Origin: Candidatus Sumerlaeota bacterium
GTDB taxonomy: Bacteria > Sumerlaeota > Sumerlaeia > SLMS01
Length of the DNA: 7,127 nt
Direction: 5' to 3'
Assembly (NCBI GenBank): GCA_020850785.1
Contig: JADZDZ010000041.1
Span: 1 to 7,127 of the forward strand
Shown here: one piece after another, positions 1 through 7,127 of the stretch
How positions within the stretch are numbered: the first letter of the stretch is position 1
How the letters are laid out: each line of letters starts with the position of its first letter
Notes under the pieces: generated by a model
The model's database searches: none
What the model saw: the letters and a program-made list of their open reading frames with translations, nothing else
Told to the model about the DNA's origin: nothing
Program-made: the position numbers and the translations under genes

Positions 1-984
1 GTCGGTGCGACGTCCTACACGATTTCCATTTTTGACGAAACCCCATCGGGTCGCGTGCCATACATGGAAGGCGGCGCCGCGCAGGGAAGCGGAACGATTG
101 AGTTCTTCCTCCCCGCGCACAAGCCGCTGATGGCCAATCACCGCTACTCATGGGAAGTGACTGCGATCTCCCCCTCAGCCACACTTAAGAACAGCGATGG
201 GCTTCGCTACTTCAACACCTTGCAGATGGAGGCGTTCGACCTGCTGACGCCGCAGCTTGGCCGCATGGATGTTGCGCAGACACCAACCTTTGAATGGGAG
301 TCCACGCCGGGAGCGGCCTACTACAACGTGCAGTTGGCGCCATCGGACAATCAAGGAAACGTGATCCCCGCACAGGCACAGCTTGGTCCCAGCGTGAACG
401 GCACTTCGTGGAACAGCACCTTCGCGCCGCTGGTGAAGGGGAAGAAATACTTCTGGCGCGTCTTTGCCACGGACGGAGCGAACTCCATTCTCATTGATGG
501 CGGATGGCGTTACTTCACGGTCGATCCACTGTCGGATTTCACGCTCACGGCGCCTGCGGATCAGGCAACGGCCGTGGAGATTTCGCCCCAACTTCAGTGG
601 CAACGCGTGGATGGAGCGATCGGCTATGTTGTGCGCCTGTCCATTCCCGGAGTTCTGGAATTGGAACCCATCGTGGTGAATGGAAACATCAACGCGATCG
701 ATTTGCTGGATTACGACATTCGCCTCAATGGCGACACGACCTATCAGTGGGCCGTCGATGCGGTTGCTGAAGGATCGCTGCGAGCGAGCAACACGCGCAC
801 CTTCACGACAACCTTCCGCGCGGCGGAGCAGTTCGACGCCTGCGACATCATTGGCCACCTGCTGGGCGAACAGCATTTCAGCACGCTGGACCGATTGGTC
901 ATCGGCTCCTTCAGTCCCCCCTTGGACGTGAGCTTCTACTACGACTACATCGCCGTCGGCGGTCATACTGAATGCGCTGAGTAA
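1..984 (+). CDS. 3' end of a multi-domain protein with fibronectin type III-like repeats (partial, 5' end outside window)
   Basis: The frame is open from the first base and ends at TAA 982-984, giving 327 visible residues; the true start is upstream, and the ATG at 55 is only an internal methionine. Three beta-sandwich modules can be seen: residues 1-73 (cut at its start), about 79-174 and about 180-271. They share an early Trp (W99, W200), then a Gly-Ala and Tyr strand (GAAYYNVQL at 105-113, GAIGYVVRL at 205-213), and a late Y/F-x-W strand (YSWEVTA, YFWRVFA, YQWAVDA; W51, W152, W250). This is the usual pattern of bacterial Fn3/Ig-like modules, which act as spacers or binding units in secreted and surface proteins. 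Residues 272-327 form a non-repeat tail with two cysteines (C281, C325) and an aromatic strand FYYDYIAVGG. No enzyme motif, sorting signal or membrane segment is visible. Any catalytic domain would lie upstream. Substrate and function are unknown. Confidence 0.85.
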   Translation, partial: VGATSYTISIFDETPSGRVPYMEGGAAQGSGTIEFFLPAHKPLMANHRYSWEVTAISPSATLKNSDGLRYFNTLQMEAFDLLTPQLGRMDVAQTPTFEWESTPGAAYYNVQLAPSDNQGNVIPAQAQLGPSVNGTSWNSTFAPLVKGKKYFWRVFATDGANSILIDGGWRYFTVDPLSDFTLTAPADQATAVEISPQLQWQRVDGAIGYVVRLSIPGVLELEPIVVNGNINAIDLLDYDIRLNGDTTYQWAVDAVAEGSLRASNTRTFTTTFRAAEQFDACDIIGHLLGEQHFSTLDRLVIGSFSPPLDVSFYYDYIAVGGHTECAE

Positions 985-1030
985 AAAAAATGAAGGCCCG
1001 CGGGAACAACCCCACGGGCCTTTCTTCTTT
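985..1030. terminator. Bidirectional intrinsic terminator between convergent genes
   Basis: A hairpin is formed by AAGGCCCGCGGG (993-1004) and CCCACGGGCCTT (1011-1022), with one internal C-A mismatch and a six-base loop. On the plus strand it is followed by TTTCTTCTTT (1021-1030), directly after the stop codon of the Fn3-type gene. On the minus strand it is followed by a run of T (complement of the A-run at 983-990), so it also fits as terminator of the small exported-protein gene, whose stop is at 1042-1044. The minus-strand T-tract is the purer of the two. Both genes appear to rely on this one element. Confidence 0.85.
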
Positions 1031-1041
1031 CTGTGCGGAAA

Positions 1042-1758
1042 TTACTGCGTGACGGTGCCGCTCGTCACACGGTCTGACGCGGTGCCAAGGTCGCGATACG
1101 CCCTGTTGCGATCGGCGGTCGGCACCGGCTGCTCACCCACGGGCACGTATGGCTGCACGCGCGCGCCGACGGTGGTGTCCACAACGCGACTACCCACCGT
1201 GTTGGGATTGTTGTAGACCGGATTGATCGTGGCGGCGCTCGCAACGGAATTGCCGGGGTCGTGCCTTCCAAGGTTGATGTTCACATTCTCATTGTTGTTG
1301 CCGACATTGATGGTCAGGTCGCGCGCAATGGCACCGCCTTGATCCGAATCCCCCGTCTGAACATTGCGGGGAGGTTCGTAGTTGCCGGACGCCAGCGAAA
1401 CAGACGCTGGCTGGTACACCTGCGGCATTGTGGAACGAACGGGATACGATTCAATCTTGTGATAGAAGGGGAAGGCCCACTTCTCACGATAGTAAGTATC
1501 GCCCCCCGAAGCAGGTGGCGGCGCGGGCGCGTAGGTGATCGGTGCGTAGGCCGGCACATAGGCTGGCGCATAGGGAACCGGCGCGGCGTAGTAGGGGCGG
1601 GCCGATTCGCGGCCAAGAACATAGCCAACGACTCCGCCGCCGACAACGCCGGCACTCCCCCAAAACCAGGGGCTGTGGTACCATTTGTCGGCATTCGACA
1701 GTGAAGGGAGTGCCAACGTGCCGAGAAGAATCAGGGGAATGAGTTTTTTTGAAAGCAT
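1042..1758 (-). CDS. Small exported protein with glycine zipper and Pro/Ala/Tyr-rich region
   Basis: The product has 238 residues and the family is not recognised. The chosen start is ATG 1758-1756, because AAAGAGG lies eight bases upstream and the protein then opens with a classic signal peptide: MLSKK, a hydrophobic core LIPLILLGTLALPSL, and a likely cleavage after SNA (residue 23). A start at 1803 would add 15 charged residues in front of the signal and is less likely. The mature part begins with an aromatic patch (WYHSPWFWG, 26-34), then a glycine zipper GSAGVVGGGVVGYVLG (34-49), which in other envelope proteins packs helices in or on a membrane. Residues 54-83 are rich in Pro, Ala and Tyr, with loose PxxYAPAY repeats. 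Residues 146-164 contain an Asn-rich alternating strand (NVGNNNENVNINLG). There is no lipobox cysteine. It converges on the Fn3-type gene and diverges from the AsmA-like gene. A periplasmic or outer-membrane-associated role is inferred; no enzymatic role can be assigned. Confidence 0.8.
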   Translation of the reverse strand: MLSKKLIPLILLGTLALPSLSNADKWYHSPWFWGSAGVVGGGVVGYVLGRESARPYYAAPVPYAPAYVPAYAPITYAPAPPPASGGDTYYREKWAFPFYHKIESYPVRSTMPQVYQPASVSLASGNYEPPRNVQTGDSDQGGAIARDLTINVGNNNENVNINLGRHDPGNSVASAATINPVYNNPNTVGSRVVDTTVGARVQPYVPVGEQPVPTADRNRAYRDLGTASDRVTSGTVTQ

Positions 1759-1766
1759 GGTGGGGA

Positions 1767-1773
1767 CCTCTTT
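1767..1773 (-). promoter_or_regulatory. Ribosome binding site that decides the start of the small exported-protein gene
   Basis: On the minus strand AAAGAGG lies eight bases before ATG 1758-1756. It is a good Shine-Dalgarno match with normal spacing, and it supports this start over the longer frame beginning at 1803. Confidence 0.7.
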
Positions 1774-1806
1774 GATCGGGCGCGTCTTGATCTGAATCCC
1801 CAAGGA

Positions 1807-1818
1807 TGACAGCTGTCA
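1807..1818. promoter_or_regulatory. Perfect 12-bp palindrome TGACAGCTGTCA, possible operator
   Basis: TGACAGCTGTCA is a perfect inverted repeat in the divergent intergenic region, about 50 bases upstream of the small gene's ATG. On the minus strand it overlaps TTGACA (1819-1814), a perfect match to a sigma-70 -35 box, but no convincing -10 lies at the right distance (the best at 17 bases is TTCAGA). If transcription instead starts from the candidate promoter at 1840-1867, the palindrome would fall just downstream of the start point, where repressors often bind. A single 12-bp palindrome can occur by chance, so the regulatory reading is tentative. Confidence 0.3.
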
Positions 1819-1839
1819 AGACGGCGCGGTTCGTCAGTC

Positions 1840-1867
1840 AATACACGTCGGAGCAATTTTTATTCAA
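1840..1867 (-). promoter_or_regulatory. Candidate promoter of the small exported-protein gene
   Basis: On the minus strand TTGAAT (1867-1862), a 16-base spacer and TGTATT (1845-1840) give four of six matches to each sigma-70 box, in the most AT-rich stretch of the intergenic region. Transcription would start near 1833 and give a leader of about 75 bases. Primary sigma factors of non-model phyla may prefer other boxes, so this is a weak call. Confidence 0.3.
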
Positions 1868-1872
1868 ATTTG

Positions 1873-1882
1873 CCGACGTCGG
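1873..1882. repeat. Perfect 10-bp palindrome CCGACGTCGG
   Basis: CCGACGTCGG is self-complementary and lies between the two candidate divergent promoters. A half-site copy, ACGTCGG, occurs at 1845-1851. The placement would suit a regulator acting on both genes, but the motif is short and GC-rich, so chance is a fair alternative. Confidence 0.25.
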
Positions 1883-1909
1883 GGCGAAAATTTCCGGAAA
1901 CAGCGTGGC

Positions 1910-1939
1910 TTGACCCCTCGGAACAGGCGGTGGGATTCT
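1910..1939 (+). promoter_or_regulatory. Weak candidate promoter of the AsmA-like gene
   Basis: TTGACC (1910-1915) matches a -35 box at five of six positions and is followed after 18 bases by GATTCT (1934-1939), a poor -10 with three matches. The leader would be about 50 bases. No clear Shine-Dalgarno sequence is seen between this element and the ATG at 1998. Confidence 0.2.
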
Positions 1940-1997
1940 TGCGAAGGCGAAGAATTACCGGCAGCGACGGCTAACCACGGCAGCAGCAAACAGACGC

Positions 1998-4900
1998 ATG
2001 GCAACATTTGGTGACAAGAAACCTTCCCGATTCCGGTCGCGCCGTCTGGCCAAACGCGGCGCCACGGTCTTGCTGTTTGTCATTTCCGGAACCATTTTTG
2101 TCCTGTCACTTCTGCTTTGGGGGATCAGCACGGAGGCGTTCTGGCGCCGATTCATTTTCCCGCATGTTTTCGGCCCCTACTGGGACACGACCCTGAAATG
2201 GGAGGCATTCGAGCCGAACGTTTTTCCACCGGGTGCGACGCTGAAGAATGTGGAGTTGGTGGAGCCGGGCGCGAATGACCGCCCCTTCCTCCGGATCAAG
2301 AATCTGCAACTGCGACTCCGATACAAATCCCGTCCCTCGAAGTTGGACGTGGAACGGGCGGAGATCGACGGCGTCGATGTCAATCTGGTCGTCTACAACA
2401 GGAATGAGACCAACCTGACGCGCATCGTGCAGCGCCTGTTCGAGGGGAAGAACCCCAGCGCACCGCCTACCACTGTCCCCCGCGACAATGACATCATTCC
2501 CTACATCCTCTCGTCGAAGGTGAACATCGCGAACGTCTCCTTTCACCTGATCGACAAGCGCAACCCCGCGAAGCAGGTTGAATACGGCTTTGTCGCCAGC
2601 GAGCCGGTGCAGTTGCAGTTCACCGATTCCACGGAAACATCGTCGAAACCGGGCCGCAGGGATCAGTTTACGAGGATTACCGCCGCCGGTGATTTCAACG
2701 CGCTGGTGGATGACATTCACCTGAAGACGACAGGGCGCGTTCAGGTGGATGTGCCCAACCTTGGCAAGTTTCCCAACACGACCGCGCATGTTGCGCTCGC
2801 GTTGCAGCCCGCCTCCGGCGAAAGCGCACGTCTAAATCTTGCCGCCGATATTCCATTGTCACGCATTCCCGTGCGCGTGAATGCGACGCCGATCCAAAAT
2901 CTTGATCTTGCAATGCGCGTTTCCGAAACGGCGGAACCATGGCTTCATGTCTCCAACACGAATTTTGACCCCTTGACGGGGGATGCGACGACAACCATCG
3001 CGGTGAAGGGGATGGCGGATCAGGTTGCGGCATCATTGCAAGGCTTCGTGGCGGAGGAAAGCCGTGCGGTGGTGAACGCGTACATCATGCGCTACGCGTC
3101 CCTGCAACCGCGCAGGGAAAACCAGAAGTCAGTGGAGTTTGATGCGACGGCGACGCTGACGGGAAAGGGGATCGCGCAGTATGCGATCGTCGATCCGTCG
3201 GAGCACGTGCCGACGGAATTGACAGCGAATGGCACGGTGATCACGCGCAACATGCCGCTGGAATCACTGTCGCGTTTTCAGGAAATGCTGGCGCGCCTTT
3301 CCAAGGACCCCAAGGCCGAACCGACTCCCTTCATCAGCGACCTGCGCTACTCCTGGGCGATCACGGCGGACGAAACGCGACAGCAGGCGACGCTGCGGGC
3401 AGACATGCAGGCGCGCCCCGCCGGAGCGCAGAATGACGACCTGCTCTTTTCCATGTCGCTGGTGGACGCGGACAATCCCGCGGAGCCGGTGACCTTCAAT
3501 CCCTTTCGCACGGGCGCCTGGGATTGGCGGTTTCCTTCGCTGGAAACTGTTGAAAGCAAGGTGCCCATCTATCCCGTGTTTCCGAATTATGAGCAACTCA
3601 CCAGCGAGGTGCTGGCCTACCTGAACCGGGGCACGGAAGCATTGGATGCGCTTGATCTTCAAGGGGCATCGCTGCGCCACAAGGTTCACATCAGGGATGC
3701 GGCGACGCTACGTGCGCTGCTTGCCCCCATCGCGCCGAACGTGGCCGACGCGGCGGAGGGGGATGTGGAACTGAGCGCGACGCGACGCGGCGGCGGCCTC
3801 CCGTCCGAATGGAATGCCAACATCCGCGTGGACGGCATTCATCTTCAGGGCATCAGCGATGTTGTCAATGCGCAGGGAAGCGTTGGCTTCACGCGCGAGG
3901 GGGACGTGCTGACCGCGTCGGACCTTGCGTTGAAGGTGTTTCGTGGAAACGGCGCGGGCGAGCCGGTTGAAGTGTCGTTGGGGCTCCCCCGCGCGGGTCG
4001 CGATGGGTCGCTCGGCCCGGTAACGCCATCCTATATCAATCTCGCAACGGGCGAGGCGCACTTTGAGCTCTACGCCAATGCGATCCGTCGCGAGTTTCTT
4101 GAAATCCTGATGCAGGTGCAGACGTTCGGCCTGTCGCGGCAACTGGCAAGCCCCTTCTACCAGAACTTGCTGACGGTTCTGGGCTTCAGGCCCAATGACG
4201 TGAATGCCAATGGGGAAGCGGACGTCTACGTGACCGGAGACATCGGCGAGGATGTCCGCATCAACAGCCTGCTGAACGTGCGCAACGTGCCGGCGGCGAA
4301 CTTCCTTCTGGAATCGAAACCGACGATCACGGGCGAGGATGATTTGTTCGACGCCCGCTTCTCCCAGGGCTTCGCGTTGAACCGCGCGACGAAGCTCCTG
4401 AAGCCGGAGGAATTTGAGCTGGAATTGTTCCCTCCACAAAAGCAGGAAGCATTCGCCCGCCTGAAGATCACCACGGAAGAAAACACTTCACTGGATTATC
4501 CGATGCTGAAATCGCTGGCGGCGGAGGACATTGATCACATCGCCAATGAGGGAGTGCAGCCGCAAAGCCTGAAAGCGCTGGCATCGGCGGCGCTCGTGCG
4601 ATCAACGCGATTGCGGCAGGCAATTCGCGGTGATGGTGGGCGGATGGAATTCACCATTCCGGACGCCGATCTTCGCGGTTGGCGAAGAGTCCTCAACGAC
4701 GGTGGCATCCCGATCGAGGGAGGAAAGCTGGACCTGCAACTGGCAACGGAGTTGAATGCCTCCGATGGCGACCACCCTTCGGCGATGGCAATGGGTGCCT
4801 TCACGATTTCAAACTTGAAGCTCGCGGGCGCCGAACGCGTCATTCCCGAAGTTCACGGCACGCTGAACGTCGTGAATGAAGACAACATTCTGGCGGTGAA

Positions 4901-7127
4901 GGAATTGCAGGCGACCCTCGCGCTTGATCCCGCATTCGATCCCACGACGATCCGATTCACCGGCAGTGCCGACGTGAATTCCTTCGCATCAAAGTGGAAC
5001 CTTGCCATCGAAGAGGTGAATCATTCCGCGCTTGATGTGCTGCGCGGCATGAGCGAATCGGGTATCGCCATCGCCACAAGCGTGATGAATCGCCTGCTCG
5101 CGGGACAGCTTGGCGAGTACGCGGGCCCGAAGGCGCGCGTGAACCTGAACTTTTCCGCGGAAAGCCCTGCGGATGGATCGCAGTTGGCCATTCATGCCAT
5201 CCAATCGGGCGAGGACATTGATTTTCTGCCGGCGGTATTGAATCCCCTCTCGTTCCGGTCGGAGGAGAAGCTTGTCTATACAGCGCAGAAACAACTGATC
5301 ATCGAATCGCTCGGCGGGGAAATCACGGAGCAGGACACGACTTCTCCCCTGCTGACATTCGTGCTGGAAAAGCCCTCCAGTCTGGACGACACGGCGGACA
5401 CAGGCTCCACGCTGACGATCGCGGCACGGAAGAGTCTGACGGACATTGCGGACCGCCTTGCGCGTTTTCCGCTCCCCTTCTTCGGGCGCACCATCACGGA
5501 AGGCAACATCGCCGGGAACATGACGCTTCACATTCCCGCCAACGAATCACTCCGGCAAAGCGTTTCCGACTTTGAGCTTACACTGTCGGGCCTCAAGCTC
5601 AGCGGATTCGGAAAAATCATTGATGGCGGCCTGACGGGGCGGCTGGTGAGCGATGATGATTCGGTGGTCCTGAAGGATGCTGCACTTGACGCGCACGTTG
5701 ATGGCATCAGCGCGGGGCGGATTGAGATCAATTCGCGCTACGACGTTGCGACAAAAAACCTTGAATCAACAGTAGAGGCAATTGACGTGAATGGCAGGCT
5801 GCTGGAGGCGCTTCCGCCGGACATGGCGATATGGGCGCAGCAGCCGACGACGAAGTTGAACATGCACGGAAAGTTTGACGCCGGCCTGAATGACAGAACC
5901 GCGCAGGCGGTCTTTCAGATGCGCGTGCGGGACTTCGGCCTGCCGCCAACGCCGCTGGATGATGGAAGCGTGATCAGCCATCCGCCGCTGAACATGGACG
6001 TGGAGCTTGTTTCGGGATTCGACCGCGATACGTCCACGCTGCTGCTGCAGGACTTCAGCGCGCTGGTCGCGAAGGGGAGCTACCCGTCCGCAGGACGATT
6101 GGACCCGCTGCCGGAGGATGCGACCGCGCTCTTCCGCGTGACACAACTGGGCACGATCATTTTCGACGCAGGGCGTCAGGTGTTTTCCTCCGCCACGCTG
6201 GCGGGCGCGGGACTGCACGCGGAATTGGGTCCGCTTGATCTGGGGGAATACGGCATCGTCCTGCGCCGCTTGGCGGGCGTGCCGCTGGTGAAAGGATTCC
6301 TCGCGGGCGAGGCCACGGTTGTGGCGAGCGGATTCGGCGCCACGCGCATCGAAAGCGGCCGTGCGGGCCTTCAGTTGTCCCAGGGAATCTGGGAGAAGAG
6401 TTCGGGAGAAAAAATTCCTATCGAAGCAGGTTTCATGGCGGCCGGTGGACACCGCGAAGGCGCGTTCCGTCTTGATCAGGCGGAAGCGATGATTCGCTAT
6501 CCCGCAGCAGAAAACATTCCGCAGACCGACAGCGTCGCGGCGGTAGGCTACTACACCCGCACCGGCATCGGGAAGAAGCGCGAGTTCGCGCTCGATCTCA
6601 CCTCGCCGGGAATGCAGTTGGAAAGAGTCATCGCCTTGATTTCCGACGTGCAGAAAAACAACGCGAAGAGCTATGCGCCGACTCATCCCGAAAGAAGTGG
6701 AGTCATCGACGAACAGCCACGGTATGAGCTCACGTCCCTGGCGCCGAAAAATCTGACCGCAACGATCACGGGACAATTCGACAACATGGCCTACAAGGAA
6801 GTGCGCTTCCCGGACACTTCGTTCAAGGGCACCTACCGCGATGGACGCGTTTCGCTGGAGAGCCTGCGCTCGCTCGTGCCGGAAGGGGAAATTTCCATGA
6901 GCGGTTCCGCAGACCTGCGCGAGGGAACTCCCCGGTGGAACTATTCCCTCAACGTGGCGAACGTGGAAGCGAAGCCATGGGTCAGCAGCCTCGCGCGCAC
7001 GGAATATTACGACAAGATCAGCGGCAAGCTAAGCGCAAATGTCCACATTGAGGGAAAAGGGTTCGAAGGGCGTGAACTTGCCGAAACCATTCGCGGCGAT
7101 GCCAAGGTTTCGTTGCGCCAAGGAAAA
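1998..7127 (+). CDS. Giant AsmA-like (TamB/YhdP-type) inner-membrane-anchored periplasmic protein (partial, 3' end outside window)
   Basis: One frame stays open for 1710 codons with no stop before the window ends. ATG 1998 is the only standard start between the upstream in-frame TGA (1911) and the membrane helix; no good Shine-Dalgarno precedes it. Residues 1-20 are strongly basic (RFRSRRLAKR), and 21-44 form one membrane helix (VLLFVISGTIFVLSLLLWG), so the rest should face the periplasm. Residues 79-132 look like the AsmA-family N-terminus: LKNVELVEPG, then PFLRIKNLQLRLRY, then KLDVERAEIDGVDVNLV. The remainder is mostly alternating beta strands broken by short amphipathic helices. The end (about 1585-1710) resembles the AsmA C-terminal domain: ISGKLSANVHIEGKGFEGREL followed by AETIRGDAKVSL; the window stops inside it. 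Relatives such as E. coli TamB and YhdP form long hydrophobic grooves and are implicated in moving phospholipid to the outer membrane. This role is inferred from family, not shown here. E. coli relatives are about 600-1270 residues, so this one is unusually long. Confidence 0.87.
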   Translation, partial: MATFGDKKPSRFRSRRLAKRGATVLLFVISGTIFVLSLLLWGISTEAFWRRFIFPHVFGPYWDTTLKWEAFEPNVFPPGATLKNVELVEPGANDRPFLRIKNLQLRLRYKSRPSKLDVERAEIDGVDVNLVVYNRNETNLTRIVQRLFEGKNPSAPPTTVPRDNDIIPYILSSKVNIANVSFHLIDKRNPAKQVEYGFVASEPVQLQFTDSTETSSKPGRRDQFTRITAAGDFNALVDDIHLKTTGRVQVDVPNLGKFPNTTAHVALALQPASGESARLNLAADIPLSRIPVRVNATPIQNLDLAMRVSETAEPWLHVSNTNFDPLTGDATTTIAVKGMADQVAASLQGFVAEESRAVVNAYIMRYASLQPRRENQKSVEFDATATLTGKGIAQYAIVDPSEHVPTELTANGTVITRNMPLESLSRFQEMLARLSKDPKAEPTPFISDLRYSWAITADETRQQATLRADMQARPAGAQNDDLLFSMSLVDADNPAEPVTFNPFRTGAWDWRFPSLETVESKVPIYPVFPNYEQLTSEVLAYLNRGTEALDALDLQGASLRHKVHIRDAATLRALLAPIAPNVADAAEGDVELSATRRGGGLPSEWNANIRVDGIHLQGISDVVNAQGSVGFTREGDVLTASDLALKVFRGNGAGEPVEVSLGLPRAGRDGSLGPVTPSYINLATGEAHFELYANAIRREFLEILMQVQTFGLSRQLASPFYQNLLTVLGFRPNDVNANGEADVYVTGDIGEDVRINSLLNVRNVPAANFLLESKPTITGEDDLFDARFSQGFALNRATKLLKPEEFELELFPPQKQEAFARLKITTEENTSLDYPMLKSLAAEDIDHIANEGVQPQSLKALASAALVRSTRLRQAIRGDGGRMEFTIPDADLRGWRRVLNDGGIPIEGGKLDLQLATELNASDGDHPSAMAMGAFTISNLKLAGAERVIPEVHGTLNVVNEDNILAVKELQATLALDPAFDPTTIRFTGSADVNSFASKWNLAIEEVNHSALDVLRGMSESGIAIATSVMNRLLAGQLGEYAGPKARVNLNFSAESPADGSQLAIHAIQSGEDIDFLPAVLNPLSFRSEEKLVYTAQKQLIIESLGGEITEQDTTSPLLTFVLEKPSSLDDTADTGSTLTIAARKSLTDIADRLARFPLPFFGRTITEGNIAGNMTLHIPANESLRQSVSDFELTLSGLKLSGFGKIIDGGLTGRLVSDDDSVVLKDAALDAHVDGISAGRIEINSRYDVATKNLESTVEAIDVNGRLLEALPPDMAIWAQQPTTKLNMHGKFDAGLNDRTAQAVFQMRVRDFGLPPTPLDDGSVISHPPLNMDVELVSGFDRDTSTLLLQDFSALVAKGSYPSAGRLDPLPEDATALFRVTQLGTIIFDAGRQVFSSATLAGAGLHAELGPLDLGEYGIVLRRLAGVPLVKGFLAGEATVVASGFGATRIESGRAGLQLSQGIWEKSSGEKIPIEAGFMAAGGHREGAFRLDQAEAMIRYPAAENIPQTDSVAAVGYYTRTGIGKKREFALDLTSPGMQLERVIALISDVQKNNAKSYAPTHPERSGVIDEQPRYELTSLAPKNLTATITGQFDNMAYKEVRFPDTSFKGTYRDGRVSLESLRSLVPEGEISMSGSADLREGTPRWNYSLNVANVEAKPWVSSLARTEYYDKISGKLSANVHIEGKGFEGRELAETIRGDAKVSLRQGK

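Noticed and set aside
175..966. 263-codon open frame on the minus strand
   Set aside because: It is antisense to the Fn3-type gene, whose repeated W/Y pattern shows that the plus strand is the coding one.
1261..1704. 147-codon plus-strand open frame
   Set aside because: It is antisense to the small exported-protein gene, which has a signal peptide, ribosome binding site and terminator; this frame has none of these.
1759..1803. 15-residue N-terminal extension of the small exported protein from ATG 1803
   Set aside because: It would put charged residues in front of a well-formed signal peptide and place the good ribosome binding site inside the coding region.
3708..4439. 243-codon open frame on the minus strand, with others at 2106-2789, 3264-3689 and 4989-5531
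   Set aside because: All are antisense to the continuous plus-strand frame, have the basic, Arg/Gln/His-rich composition of shadow frames, and do not form a coherent operon.
5766..6776. 336-codon open frame on the minus strand
   Set aside because: It lies wholly opposite the AsmA-like gene. Its product is Arg/His/Gln-rich, with no domain or membrane logic, and no ribosome binding site was identified for it. It reflects the codon bias of the real gene.
1..7127. Defence system, CRISPR array, mobile element or biosynthetic cluster
   Set aside because: No repeat-spacer array, transposase, nuclease, reverse transcriptase or biosynthetic enzyme motif was found; all three genes look like envelope or secreted-protein genes.

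Overview
The window holds three genes. The largest is easy to miss because it has no stop codon inside the window. From 1998 to 7127 the plus strand reads as one open frame of 1710 codons and runs off the right edge. It encodes a giant AsmA-like (TamB/YhdP-type) envelope protein. Left of it, on the minus strand, is a small exported protein (1042-1758) with a signal peptide, a glycine zipper and a Pro/Ala/Tyr-rich stretch. At the left edge is the 3' end of a plus-strand gene (1-984) for a protein made of fibronectin type III-like modules.

Layout: the Fn3-type gene and the small exported-protein gene converge on a shared hairpin at 985-1030 that has T-tracts on both sides and should stop transcription in both directions. 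The small gene and the giant AsmA-like gene diverge from a 239-base intergenic region (1759-1997). That region has one clear ribosome binding site (minus strand), weak promoter-like matches on both strands, and two perfect palindromes. No RNA gene, CRISPR array, insertion sequence or transposase is visible. The two gaps between genes are each under 300 bases.

Organism: the sequence is moderately GC-rich with a strong G/C preference at third codon positions, which also creates long false open frames on the opposite strand. AsmA-like proteins imply a diderm (outer-membrane) bacterium. The mix of Fn3-type surface protein, very large AsmA-like protein and weak Shine-Dalgarno use would fit a less-studied diderm phylum (for example the PVC or FCB groups or a candidate phylum), but nothing here fixes the taxon.

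How the genes fit together: all three products seem to act outside the cytoplasm, two in the envelope and one probably secreted or surface-exposed. The AsmA-like protein is probably anchored in the inner membrane by one N-terminal helix and extends into the periplasm, where relatives are thought to move phospholipid towards the outer membrane. The divergent small protein could share its regulation, but this is inference from position only. No defence system, mobile element or biosynthetic cluster is visible.
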